Source: Mesorhizobium sp. WSM4311
GTDB taxonomy: Bacteria; Pseudomonadota; Alphaproteobacteria; Rhizobiales; Rhizobiaceae
DNA: 64,000 nt
Assembly (NCBI RefSeq): GCF_002295115.1
Contig: NZ_NSFV01000004.1
Span: forward strand, 186,001 to 250,000
Direction: 5' to 3'
A program made the position numbers and the translations under genes. Each line of letters begins with the position of its first letter. The stretch's first letter is position 1. Below, piece after piece: positions 8,568 through 17,171 of the stretch. A model generated the notes under the pieces. It did not search any database and had not been told where the DNA came from. It was given only the letters and a program-made list of their open reading frames with translations.

Positions 8568-10157
8568 TTAGGGCGCCGAGATTGCCGCACCTGGCCCGAG
8601 CGTCGCCACTGTCTTCAGCGCGCCGTCGAGCATGTCGCCGTTTTCGTCCTTCAGCGCCGCCTCGCGCAGGCGGCGGATCCAGTCGGCGGCATCGTCGCGG
8701 CCCTTGAGCATGGCAAGCGCCGACAGCACGCGGTCGAATTTGGACTGGGCGCGAACATGGGTGTCGCTGTAGCCCTTGATCAGCCGGCGGCAGTTGAGGA
8801 TTTCGACGGCCAGCGCATAGTCCTGGGGCACATGGGCGAGCGCCAGCGCGTACCAGCGATCGAGATGCGCGGTCTCGACCTTGTGCCTCAGCAGGCCGCG
8901 GCGCCAGCGGCGCAGGCCGCCGATAAACCAGAGTGCCGCAAAGCCGGCAAAGCTGTCGGTGCGGATGCGGCGGCCATGGTTGATGCGGCGGTCGAGGAAG
9001 GCGGCAAGCTTCGGCCGGCTCTCGATATAGCTGCCCAGCCCCGCCGGCATCGTGCCGCAGAACTCCTCGATGCGCGGATGAAAATATTCGGTGACCTGCA
9101 GGATCGAACCTTCCTTGACGCCGGCTTCCTTGCGCACGCGCCTGTCACGGGTCGACCGTGTTTTCAGGTCGGCGACACGGATCATGTCGTCATAGCACAG
9201 CGCGTTGGCGAGGTGCTTGGCGGCGGCGATGGACAGCGCATGGGCATGGTCGGCGCGATCCACCGCGACGGCCTTGTCCAGCCGGTCAAGATACTCGCCG
9301 CCATAGGCGATGTCCTGATAGTCGACGACCTTCCTCAGGCCCCGCAACGCCATGTCACGCACCGCCACGGGCATCAGGTCGATGCGGGCAGCGAGCGCCT
9401 GCCAGCCCTGCAGCAGGTTTTGCGGGCCGCTCACGCGCCCTGCGCCCAATGCGGATTCGACAATGGCCGGCCCTGCTGGCCTCGGCGCCGGTGCGGCCGT
9501 GCCGCGCGCCCGGTCATAGGCGGCGCCAAAGGCGGCGAGGCTGGCCTTGACGCCGCGGCCGCCGGCACTGACCGCCTGCTCGTAGCTTTCGCGCGTGAAG
9601 GGCAGTGCGTCCGAGCCCGCCAGCGCGCCAAGCAGGCTGGCCGAGATCATCGAACCATTGTCGGCGGCGATCTTTTCCATGTCGAAGGCGATGAAGCGCT
9701 TCGATGCGGATTCCGCCGTCGCATGCACCTTGGCAGATGAGGCCCGGCCGTCGCCCGGCTCGATCTTCTCCGATACCGCGGCGATGCGGTGCGAAGAGGC
9801 GATCAGCGTGGTGCGCTCCGGCGTGACGAAACCACGGATGATGGCACGGCCGGCTTCCATCAATTCGGCGGCGATCAATATGTCGACATCGCCTTGCGAG
9901 GGCGACAGCGCGAAGACCGGCAGCCGGCCGGTGTCCCGGGCCATTTCGACATAATAGATGGTGGCGCCGGTGCGCTGCGCCACGCCGGCGACCGAGGTCG
10001 ATTGCGCGACATAGCCATTGCGTTCGGCGACATCGGTGATCCAGTCGGCCAGCACGCCGCCGCCCTGGCCGCCGACCGCCAGCACGGCGAGCTTGATGAC
10101 GCGCTGGTCGTCCTGGGTGCCGTCCTTGGCGCGGAATGGCGGGACAGCGTCAAGCAT
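8568..10157 (-). CDS. iorB: Indolepyruvate oxidoreductase beta-subunit family protein
   Basis: The 529-residue protein begins with a pyruvate:ferredoxin oxidoreductase gamma-type domain (LAVLAVGGQGGGVLADWI at about residues 23-40, then STSVAGVAQRTGATIYYVE), as in the IorB subunit of indolepyruvate:ferredoxin oxidoreductase. The C-terminal half is an additional domain found in the long proteobacterial version and absent from the archaeal subunit of about 200 residues. It overlaps iorA by eight bases and is the last gene of the minus-strand operon. The complex converts aryl 2-oxo acids to aryl-acetyl-CoA with reduction of an electron carrier. The true substrate in this organism is not known. 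Confidence 0.85.
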   Translation of the reverse strand: MLDAVPPFRAKDGTQDDQRVIKLAVLAVGGQGGGVLADWITDVAERNGYVAQSTSVAGVAQRTGATIYYVEMARDTGRLPVFALSPSQGDVDILIAAELMEAGRAIIRGFVTPERTTLIASSHRIAAVSEKIEPGDGRASSAKVHATAESASKRFIAFDMEKIAADNGSMISASLLGALAGSDALPFTRESYEQAVSAGGRGVKASLAAFGAAYDRARGTAAPAPRPAGPAIVESALGAGRVSGPQNLLQGWQALAARIDLMPVAVRDMALRGLRKVVDYQDIAYGGEYLDRLDKAVAVDRADHAHALSIAAAKHLANALCYDDMIRVADLKTRSTRDRRVRKEAGVKEGSILQVTEYFHPRIEEFCGTMPAGLGSYIESRPKLAAFLDRRINHGRRIRTDSFAGFAALWFIGGLRRWRRGLLRHKVETAHLDRWYALALAHVPQDYALAVEILNCRRLIKGYSDTHVRAQSKFDRVLSALAMLKGRDDAADWIRRLREAALKDENGDMLDGALKTVATLGPGAAISAP

Positions 10158-12303
10158 TGGCGAACGTCAGGCGCCGGCTTTCGCGGCGGCGCTGCAGAAG
10201 GCTGATCACCGCGCGACGCGCGGATTCCAGGAAACGGTCCCAGCGGCTCGGATTGTGGACTACATCGGCGCGGTAGAAGGACGGGCAGAGTACGGCGGCA
10301 TCGGCGACCTCGCCGCAATTGCCGCAGCCGACGCAGTTCTGGTCGATCGATGCCACCGGATCGTCGCGCAGCGGATCGTCGAGCGACTTCACCGACAGTG
10401 ACGGGCAGCCCGACAACCGCATGCAGGCGTGGTCGCCGGTGCAGATGTCCTCGTCGACACCGAATTTCGGTTTGATCACGCGCTCGCCGCCCTTGATCGC
10501 CTTGTCGACCAGCGGCTTTTCGCGGCGCTGGCGGTTGAGCATGCATTCTGACGAGGCGACGATGACCTTCGGCCCCTTCTCCTCCGTCGTCAGCGCCTCG
10601 CGCAACGTGTCCTGCATCTTGCCGACATCGTAGGTGCGGTCGACATGGCGCAGCCATTTGACGCCCATGCCCTTCACCGCCTCGGTGATCGGATGTTTTG
10701 TCGACTTGGTCTTGTTGCCAGCGCGCGATGACAGGATGTCCTGCCCGCCGGTAGCGGCCGAATAGAAATTATCGACGATGACGATGACGCCGTCATTCTT
10801 GTTGAACACGGCATTGCCGATCGAGGAGGTCAGGCCGTTGTGCCAGAAGCCGCCATCGCCGACGAAGGAGATCGAGCGGCGCTTGGCGTCGGGCGAATTG
10901 AACGCCGACGCCGAGGCCGGCCCCAGCCCATAGCCCATGGTGGTGGCGCCGAGCTCGAAGGGCGGCATGATTGAGAACAGATGGCAGCCGATATCGGAGG
11001 CGATGTGGTGCTTGCCGAGTTCCTGCTCGACCAGCTTGGTCGCGGCGAAGATCGGCCGCTCCGGGCAGCCGATACAGAAGCCCGGCGGACGGCCCGGCAC
11101 CACATTGATCAGGTCCGCGGTGTCGACGCCGTCGCCGACCTTGTTGGGCGCGCGCACTTCACCGGGCAGCAGATGCGGCGCCTCGGCGCGCAGAAAGGCG
11201 CCGATGCCGTCGAGCATGACCTGGCCGGTGTATTCGCCGGCCATCGGCAGATATTCCTTGCCGACCAGCCTGGAGCCACGCCCGGCCTTGTGCAGCATCG
11301 CCGCGAAGGCCTGCTCGATGTAATTGGGCTGGCCCTCCTCGACGACCAGCACCGCCTGCTTGCCCTCGCAGAAGGACAGGAACTCGTCGTCGATCAAGGG
11401 ATAGACGGCGTTGAGCACGTAGAGCGGCACGTCCGTCTCGCCATAGGTGTCGGCAAGGCCGAGACGCTGCAAGGCGCGGATGACGGAATTGTACATGCCG
11501 CCCTGCATGACGATACCGACCGAGCCGTGGTCCGAACCGAAGAATTCGTTGATCTTGCGGCTCTTGATGAAATCGACGGCGGCCGGCCAGCGCTTCGCCA
11601 CCTTCTCCTTCTCATGCAGGAAGGAGGCGGGCGGCAGCACGATGCGGCCGGTGTCGCGGCGCGGGGCTTCGAGCGCATCGGCGACCGTCATCGGCGGCCG
11701 CTTGTTGTCCTTGGCGGTGAAATGGCCGTGAACGTGGCAGCAGCGGATGCGCACCTGCAGCATGACCGGCGTGTTGGAGGCTTCCGACAGCTCGAAGCCG
11801 TCCTCCACCGCCTTGACGATCGACGGCAGGTTGGGGCGTGGATCGAGCAGCCAGACCTGGCTCTTCATGGCGAAGGCATGGCTGCGCTCCTGCATGATCG
11901 AGGAGCCCTCGCCATAGTCCTCGCCGACGATGATCAGCGCGCCACCGGTGACGCCGCCCGACGCCAGATTGGCGAGCGCATCGGAGGCGACATTGGTGCC
12001 GACGGTCGATTTGAAGGTCGCGGCACCGCGGATCGGATAATGCACCGAGGCGGCGAGCATGGCAGTGGCGGTGGCTTCGGAAGCACTCGCCTCGAAATGC
12101 ACGCCGAGTTCGCCCAGAATGTCCTGCGCGTCGGCCAGCACATCCATCAGATGGCTGATCGGCGCGCCCTGGTAGCCGCCGACATAGCCGACGCCGCATT
12201 GCAGCAGCGCCTTGGTGATGGCGAGGATGCCCTCGCCGGCAAACTCCTCGCCGGCACCGAGCCTGAGTTTTTCAACTTCCTTGGCGAAAGACCGTTCGGC
12301 CAT
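10150..12303 (-). CDS. iorA: Indolepyruvate:ferredoxin oxidoreductase alpha subunit
   Basis: This 717-residue protein carries the pyruvate-binding N-terminal domain (GVGYVGGYQGAPISHLMD), a thiamine-diphosphate site (GDGGFWHNGL near residue 481 followed by NKNDGVIVIVDN), and C-terminal iron-sulfur motifs CTGDHACMRLSGCPS near 618 and CVGCGNCGEVADAAVLCP near 658. These are the features of IorA, which decarboxylates indolepyruvate or related aryl 2-oxo acids to the acyl-CoA. It follows the MarR gene by 44 bases and is coupled to iorB. A 2-oxo acid route to a CoA thioester needs no ATP-dependent ligase, which may matter for the pathway in this island. Confidence 0.9.
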   Translation of the reverse strand: MAERSFAKEVEKLRLGAGEEFAGEGILAITKALLQCGVGYVGGYQGAPISHLMDVLADAQDILGELGVHFEASASEATATAMLAASVHYPIRGAATFKSTVGTNVASDALANLASGGVTGGALIIVGEDYGEGSSIMQERSHAFAMKSQVWLLDPRPNLPSIVKAVEDGFELSEASNTPVMLQVRIRCCHVHGHFTAKDNKRPPMTVADALEAPRRDTGRIVLPPASFLHEKEKVAKRWPAAVDFIKSRKINEFFGSDHGSVGIVMQGGMYNSVIRALQRLGLADTYGETDVPLYVLNAVYPLIDDEFLSFCEGKQAVLVVEEGQPNYIEQAFAAMLHKAGRGSRLVGKEYLPMAGEYTGQVMLDGIGAFLRAEAPHLLPGEVRAPNKVGDGVDTADLINVVPGRPPGFCIGCPERPIFAATKLVEQELGKHHIASDIGCHLFSIMPPFELGATTMGYGLGPASASAFNSPDAKRRSISFVGDGGFWHNGLTSSIGNAVFNKNDGVIVIVDNFYSAATGGQDILSSRAGNKTKSTKHPITEAVKGMGVKWLRHVDRTYDVGKMQDTLREALTTEEKGPKVIVASSECMLNRQRREKPLVDKAIKGGERVIKPKFGVDEDICTGDHACMRLSGCPSLSVKSLDDPLRDDPVASIDQNCVGCGNCGEVADAAVLCPSFYRADVVHNPSRWDRFLESARRAVISLLQRRRESRRLTFANA

Positions 12304-12347
12304 CTCTGCCTCCTTCCGTTGCCGCCGAGAACCGGCGGCGCGTACGT

Positions 12348-12830
12348 CTAGATGTCGTGCTTGCGAATGTTCTTGAGCATCTTCAAAAGTGTGGCGATGA
12401 GTGCCGCATATTCAGCGTCGTCGATATCGTCGAACATCGCCTCGAACGCGTCATGCATGGCCGGCCAGGCGCGAGTGAACTCGGCGCGGCCCTCATCGGT
12501 CAGGAAGACATGGCGGATGCGGCTGTCGGTGACGCCCTGTTCGCGCCGCACGAAGCCTTGCCCCTCCAGTGTGTCCAGCGTGCGGCTCAAGGTCGACTGC
12601 TCGATCACCGTATAGACCGAGAGGTCGTTGACGGTGACGCCATCGGTGACCGACAGCACGGCCAGCGTGCGCACCTGCGGAATGGTCAGGCCCTGCTTGC
12701 GGAAATCATCGCGCAAGGTGGCGTTGTAGCGGCCCATGATGCGGTTCATCAGATAGGGCGCGAATTGCTGCAGGCCGATCTGCCCGAGCGTCGAAATGCG
12801 CTGGCGCTTTTCCGCCACCTTCTGTTCCAT
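12348..12830 (-). CDS. MarR-family transcriptional regulator
   Basis: The protein has 160 residues with a winged-helix domain: LTIPQVRTLAVLS, then the recognition region DLSVYTVIEQSTLSRTLDTLEGQGFVRR and the wing VTDSRIRHVFLTDEGR, which holds the MarR-typical D-x-R and L-T-x-x-G elements. MarR proteins are dimeric repressors released by small, often aromatic or aryl-CoA, ligands. The ATG at 12830 follows a strong GAGGAGG site and overlaps the stop of the upstream FAD oxidoreductase (TGATG). It sits between that gene and iorA, so it is probably autoregulated with them. The repeated 14-bp palindromes in this island are candidate operators for it or for the second MarR. Confidence 0.88.
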   Translation of the reverse strand: MEQKVAEKRQRISTLGQIGLQQFAPYLMNRIMGRYNATLRDDFRKQGLTIPQVRTLAVLSVTDGVTVNDLSVYTVIEQSTLSRTLDTLEGQGFVRREQGVTDSRIRHVFLTDEGRAEFTRAWPAMHDAFEAMFDDIDDAEYAALIATLLKMLKNIRKHDI

Positions 12831-14401
12831 CACAGCCTCCTCGCCAGGAGAAAGCCGGAACCGCCGCCGAGACCCGCGCCCGGGTGGGTCGAGGCGCCGA
12901 TATGATAAAGCCCCTTTATGCCGGTCTGGTGGTTGCGGCTGGTCTTGAACGGCCGCCACAGGAATGACTGGTCGATGGTCGAGGAGCCGCCATAGGGATC
13001 GCCGCCGACCAGATTGATGTTCATCGCTTCAAGGTCGGTCGGCGAATAGGCTCGGCGCGCAATCACGCTGTCCTTGAAGCCATCGATGTGGCTGGCGAGG
13101 ATCGCTCCAGCGCGGTCGGCATAGGCCTCGCGCAATGCGTCGGTCCATTGCCCATCAGCCGGGGCCTCCAGCTTACCGGCGGCATCGCCTTTGATGTGGC
13201 GCGGCGCCTCTGGCAGTTGCAGCCAGAGGATCGCCTTGCCTTGCGGACAGCGCGACGGGTCGAGCGCGTGCGGCTGGCCGACGCAGATGGTCGGCACTTC
13301 CGGCAGCATGCCGCGCACCGCCTCGTTGCAGGCTTTCGACACGCCATCCAGGCCCGGCGTCAGATGCAACAACGCCACCTTGTCCAGTCCTCCGCCGCGC
13401 CATGCCGGCGGCTTGTCGAGGGCGTAGTGGATCTGGAAGTTGCCTTTGCCGTAACGGTATTTCCGCGTTGCCTCGATGTCGGCTTTGGGCGCCTCGCTGC
13501 CTAGCAGCCGGCCATAAAGCTGCGTCGGCGTCACCGAGCAGATGATGCTCTTCTTCGCATGGACCGTTTCGCCCGAGGCCAGCCGCACACCGGTGGCGCG
13601 ACCACCAGCCAGGATGATGGAGGCGACGTCCGCTTCGGTGGAGATGACGCCGCCGCGCTCGATGATCAATGCCTCGAAGGCCGACAGCAGGTTCCTTGCC
13701 CCGCCCTTGACGATCGGGGCGCCCGCGGCTTCGAGCGCGAAGGCGATCACCTTGGCGATCTGGCCGGAGAAGGCATCTTCCGGCCCGAGCCCGGCATGCA
13801 GCACCCAGGGCGCCCAAAGCGCACGGATGGTTTCGGACTGGTAGGTGCTTTCCAGCCAGCCGCGTGCCGGCGCCAGAGCGTCGCCGAGAAAGGCGGCAAG
13901 GCCGCGCGGGCCGCGCCGCCAGGCATCGCCGGCCAAAAGCTTGGCCGTCGGATAGGACCACAGGCTGCCGCCGAGCAGGCCGAACAGCAGGCCGGCATTG
14001 CGTTCGATGCCACCGACGTCGTCGGCGTGGCGGTCGCCATCACCCGCCGCGATCGCATTGAGGGCGGCGACGTTGGCGGCGCGGTCGGTGCTGAGCACCG
14101 CGTGGCTGCCGTCCGGCCGCAGCACGCCGGTCGGCGTGGCCGTGTGGCAGAACTCCAGCCCGTGCCGGGCGAGGTCGCCGCCCAATGCCGCAAAGGCCGG
14201 CGAGGTGATGAACAGCACGAAGGTCGTCGCCATCACATCGTGTATGAAGCCGGGCGCGGTGATCTCCTCGGTGCGCATGCAGCCGCCGATGCGGTCGTTG
14301 CGTTCGAGGACGAGCACCTTGGCGCCCTTGCCGCCAAGCATCGCCGCGCAGACCAGCGCGTTGATGCCGCTGCCGACGATGATGTGATCGGGCGCTTTCA
14401 T
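12830..14401 (-). CDS. FAD-dependent oxidoreductase, phytoene-desaturase-like (first copy)
   Basis: This 523-residue protein shows an N-terminal dinucleotide fold for FAD (HIIVGSGINALVCA, then VLERNDRIGGCMRTEE) and the C-terminal FAD contact HIGASTHPGAGLGGGSGF, the architecture of the crtI/amine-oxidase group. There is no carotenoid gene nearby, so a carotenoid role is unlikely; it could oxidise an island metabolite. It is the first gene of the operon FAD oxidoreductase - MarR - iorA - iorB, all tightly spaced. A second member of the same family lies at 15486 on the opposite strand, with the cyclase gene between them, and the two share the same length and domain plan. Confidence 0.82.
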   Translation of the reverse strand: MKAPDHIIVGSGINALVCAAMLGGKGAKVLVLERNDRIGGCMRTEEITAPGFIHDVMATTFVLFITSPAFAALGGDLARHGLEFCHTATPTGVLRPDGSHAVLSTDRAANVAALNAIAAGDGDRHADDVGGIERNAGLLFGLLGGSLWSYPTAKLLAGDAWRRGPRGLAAFLGDALAPARGWLESTYQSETIRALWAPWVLHAGLGPEDAFSGQIAKVIAFALEAAGAPIVKGGARNLLSAFEALIIERGGVISTEADVASIILAGGRATGVRLASGETVHAKKSIICSVTPTQLYGRLLGSEAPKADIEATRKYRYGKGNFQIHYALDKPPAWRGGGLDKVALLHLTPGLDGVSKACNEAVRGMLPEVPTICVGQPHALDPSRCPQGKAILWLQLPEAPRHIKGDAAGKLEAPADGQWTDALREAYADRAGAILASHIDGFKDSVIARRAYSPTDLEAMNINLVGGDPYGGSSTIDQSFLWRPFKTSRNHQTGIKGLYHIGASTHPGAGLGGGSGFLLARRL

Positions 14402-14454
14402 TGGGGAGTGCCCTTGGATGACGGGAGGCCAATCGGGCTAAGCCGCGTTCCTTC

Positions 14455-14482
14455 GCGCCCCCCTCTGGACAGAGGGGGGCGC
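14455..14482. repeat. Palindromic hairpin related to the island repeat
   Basis: Twelve-base arms GCGCCCCCCTCT and AGAGGGGGGCGC enclose the loop GGAC. It lies in the gap between the FAD oxidoreductase start and the cyclase stop. The CCCCCCTCTG core also occurs at the ends of the long inverted repeat at 27621-27776, so both belong to one rhizobial intergenic repeat type. It could act as a transcription terminator for the cyclase, but no T-run follows. Confidence 0.6.
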
Positions 14483-14575
14483 CGTAGAACGCTGACGTCA
14501 CAAGACGGTCTTCCCCACTTCGTCATCGAAGTTTTGCCCTCGACCATGATCTTCTCCCGAAGACCGCCACCTCGC

Positions 14576-15367
14576 CTATTGCCCCGAGACCAGCGCCAGC
14601 GCGCGGATCGGGCTGCCAGTGCCGTGCTCGATCTTGAGCGGCGCCGCGATCAGGATGGCGCCCTTCGGCGGCAGCTGGTCGAGGTTGCACAGGCTGGCGA
14701 GGCCGTAGCGGTTGGCCTTGTGCATCAGCGTGTGCGCCGGGAATGGCGGCTCCATGCCGCCCGCCTTGCCGGCGTCGGTTCCGATCGTCTCCGAGCCCCA
14801 GCCCTTGATGTCCTTGGCTATCAGATACTGGATGGCTTCGGCCGTCGGGCCGGGCGTATGCGGGCCGGTCTCGTTGGCGTTGAGGAACTCGGCTTCCGAA
14901 CCGTTGCGCTTGTACCAGTCGGTGCGCATCACCACCCACTCGCCGGCGTTGATGGCGCCGTGCTTGGCTTCCCACGCCTTGATGTGGTCGACGGTGAGCA
15001 GGAAATCGTGGTCGGCGGCGGCTTCCTTGGAGCAGTCGATGACATTGACCGGGCCGACAAAGTTCTGCGCCGGAATGGTATCGGTGGCGCCGTCCGGATA
15101 GTCCTTGCCGGTGATCCAATGCTGCGGCGCATCGAAATGCGTGCCGGAATGCTCGCCGAGCTTCAGCCAGTTCCACGCCCACCAAGGGCCGTTCTTGTCA
15201 TAGCGGGAAATCGAATGGATCTCGACCTTGGGCGTGTCGACGGCGAGTTCCGGTGGCAGCTTGATCAGCGGCGTGTCCGGTCCGAGCGGCGCCGACAGGT
15301 CGACCACCTTGATGGCCCCTGAAAGCAGCCGGCCGGCGACTTCGCCGAGGAGTTTTTGCGTATCCAT
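14576..15367 (-). CDS. Cyclase-family metal-dependent hydrolase (kynurenine formamidase / isatin hydrolase superfamily)
   Basis: The 263-residue protein carries the family's metal site H-x-G-T-H-x-D-x-P-x-H, here HSGTHFDAPQHW, with His73, His77, Asp79 and His83. Members use a divalent metal to hydrolyse amides or lactams; kynurenine formamidase and isatin hydrolase are the known examples, and the length is nearer to isatin hydrolase than to the roughly 210-residue KynB enzymes. The ATG at 15367 follows AGAGGGA. The gene diverges from the FAD oxidoreductase at 15486 across a promoter that holds one of the shared palindromes. Hydrolysis of an indole-derived ring would fit the context, but the substrate is inferred. 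Confidence 0.82.
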   Translation of the reverse strand: MDTQKLLGEVAGRLLSGAIKVVDLSAPLGPDTPLIKLPPELAVDTPKVEIHSISRYDKNGPWWAWNWLKLGEHSGTHFDAPQHWITGKDYPDGATDTIPAQNFVGPVNVIDCSKEAAADHDFLLTVDHIKAWEAKHGAINAGEWVVMRTDWYKRNGSEAEFLNANETGPHTPGPTAEAIQYLIAKDIKGWGSETIGTDAGKAGGMEPPFPAHTLMHKANRYGLASLCNLDQLPPKGAILIAAPLKIEHGTGSPIRALALVSGQ

Positions 15368-15455
15368 GTTTGTGTTCCCTCTTTTGTGGTGATGATCGAG
15401 GCTCGTCTCGGCCCTTAATATCCTACTAGACGAAAACATATGCATCTGCAATTAT

Positions 15456-15469
15456 CTTTAAGCATAAAG
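15456..15469. promoter_or_regulatory. Shared 14-bp inverted repeat, site 1
   Basis: The sequence CTTTA-AGCA-TAAAG is a perfect palindrome with five-base arms around AGCA. It lies in the AT-rich divergent region between the cyclase gene (minus strand) and the second FAD oxidoreductase (plus strand), 16 bases before the latter's GTG. Related sites occur at 23172, 30580, 31473 and 31487. Its position close to the start codon fits a repressor site. Confidence 0.65.
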
Positions 15470-15485
15470 GAAATGGGAACGGGGC

Positions 15486-17060
15486 GTGAGCGAGTTCGAC
15501 GCGATCTTTGTCGGGGCGGGCCACAACAGTCTGGCATGCGCCGCGCATCTGGCGCTCAAAGGCTGGAAAACCGGGATTTTCGAGCGCAATTCCACGATTG
15601 GCGGCGCCGTCCAGACCCGCGAATTCACCCTTCCCGGTTTCCGCCACGACTTCGGCGCGATGAATCTGAGCCTCTTTGCCGGCTCTGTCTTCCACCGGAA
15701 ATATGCAAATGAATTGAAAGCGCAGGGCCTGGAATTCGCTCCGGTCGCCGACTGTTTCGCCAGCGCCTTTCCGAACGGACGCTGGTTCGGCGTCAGCAAC
15801 GATCTGGAAAAGACCGCCACGCGCATGGCCGCTTTCTCCACCGCCGATGCCGCGACATGGCGCGGGCTTGTTGCCGCCTTCCCGGCCGAGGCCGAACATC
15901 TGTTCCGGCTGCTGGGCTCGCCGATGAGCGCCCGCGCGCTGGCCGGCTCGGCGTGGAAGCTGTGGCGCAAGAAGGGCATATCCGGCGCGCTCGACACGGG
16001 AAGGCTGTTGCTGTCGTCACCCCGCGCGTGGCTGGAGGAGACTTTCGAGTCGCCTTATGTGCGGGCGACGCTCGCCACCTGGGGCATGCATCTCGACTTC
16101 GCCCCCGACATCGCCGGCGGTGCGGTGTTCCCCTATCTGGAATCGATGGCCAACCAGAGCTTCGGCATGGTGCTGGGCAAGGGCGGCGCCGACACCATCA
16201 TCCGGGCGCTGGCCGGCATGGTGACGTCCGCCGGCGGCAAGATCGTCACTGGCGCGGAAGTGGCCGAGATCACCGTTTCCGCCGGCAAGGCGACCGGGGT
16301 GCGGCTTGTTTCCGGTGAGACCCATACAGCCACCAAGGCCGTCATCGCCGGCGTCGCGCCAAAGGCGCTGACCGGCACGCTGCTGCCGGGGGGTTCCGGC
16401 AATGCCGGCTTCGATACGGCGATGAAGAAGTTTCGGTATGCGCCGGGTACGATGATGATCCACCTGGCGCTGGACGACCTGCCGGACTGGCGCGCCGGGT
16501 CTGAGTTGCGGCAGTTCGCCTATGTGCATCTGTCGCCCTCGCTCGACGCCATGTCGCGCACCTATCAGCAGGCAATGGCCGGCATGCTGCCGGACGAACC
16601 GGTGCTGGTCGTCGGCCAGCCAAGCGCGATCGATCCGTCACGCGCGCCGCGGGGCAAGCATGTGCTGTGGGTGCAGGTGCGCATGCTGCCCGCCGAGATA
16701 ACAGGCGATGCTGCCGGCAAGATTGCGCCCGCGCATTGGGATCAGGTCAAGGACGCCTATGGCGATCGCGTGCTCGACATCATCGAGACTTATGCGCCCG
16801 GCCTGCGCGCCAAAATCCTCGGCCGGTCCGTGTTCTCGCCCATCGACCTCGAGCGCGAGAACCCGAACCTGGTCGGTGGCGACCAGGTTTGCGGCAGCCA
16901 CCATCTGGCGCAGAACTTCTTGTTCCGCCCGGCGCGCGGCTATGCCGGCTGGAACACGCCGGTCGGCAATCTGCATCTGACGGGAGCCGCGACATGGCCG
17001 GGTGCCGGGACCGGTGCGGCCTCGGGTTTCATGCTCGCGCAACAGCTTGGCGGGAGGTAG
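15486..17060 (+). CDS. FAD-dependent oxidoreductase, phytoene-desaturase-like (second copy)
   Basis: The 524-residue protein has the FAD-binding start AIFVGAGHNSLACAAHLAL, FERNSTIGGAVQTREFT, and the C-terminal FAD motif LTGAATWPGAGTGAASGF. It is the same family and length as the protein at 12830-14401, sharing the central pattern of a Pro-Asp-Trp segment and the VGQPSAIDPSRAPRGKHV region seen as VGQPHALDPSRCPQGKAI in the first copy. The start is a GTG at 15486. Upstream stands shared palindrome site 1. Two such paralogues in one cluster may form a heteromer or act at two oxidation steps; neither is shown by the sequence. Confidence 0.82.
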   Translation: MSEFDAIFVGAGHNSLACAAHLALKGWKTGIFERNSTIGGAVQTREFTLPGFRHDFGAMNLSLFAGSVFHRKYANELKAQGLEFAPVADCFASAFPNGRWFGVSNDLEKTATRMAAFSTADAATWRGLVAAFPAEAEHLFRLLGSPMSARALAGSAWKLWRKKGISGALDTGRLLLSSPRAWLEETFESPYVRATLATWGMHLDFAPDIAGGAVFPYLESMANQSFGMVLGKGGADTIIRALAGMVTSAGGKIVTGAEVAEITVSAGKATGVRLVSGETHTATKAVIAGVAPKALTGTLLPGGSGNAGFDTAMKKFRYAPGTMMIHLALDDLPDWRAGSELRQFAYVHLSPSLDAMSRTYQQAMAGMLPDEPVLVVGQPSAIDPSRAPRGKHVLWVQVRMLPAEITGDAAGKIAPAHWDQVKDAYGDRVLDIIETYAPGLRAKILGRSVFSPIDLERENPNLVGGDQVCGSHHLAQNFLFRPARGYAGWNTPVGNLHLTGAATWPGAGTGAASGFMLAQQLGGR

Positions 17061-17171
17061 GCTCCGACGATTTTATCGAGGTGACGAGGGGCAAGGCGCT
17101 GCTGCCCACGAAGCCTGAACCAATGAACGGATAGTGCCGCGCAAAGACAATAACCAACAAGGGGAACGACC

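Noticed and set aside
10981..12351. Long plus-strand open frame of 456 codons opposite iorA
   Set aside because: It is the antisense shadow of iorA. The translation is low-complexity, rich in Arg, His, Gly and Asp, with no family motif, whereas the minus strand shows full IorA motifs.
13559..15322. Plus-strand open frame of 587 codons across the FAD oxidoreductase and cyclase genes
   Set aside because: It runs antisense through two genes with clear motifs and through their intergenic repeat. High GC explains the long frame.
12830..17060. Carotenoid biosynthesis genes suggested by the two phytoene-desaturase-like proteins
   Set aside because: No phytoene synthase, GGPP synthase or cyclase of that pathway is nearby; the hydrolase between them is a metal-dependent cyclase-family enzyme of another kind.
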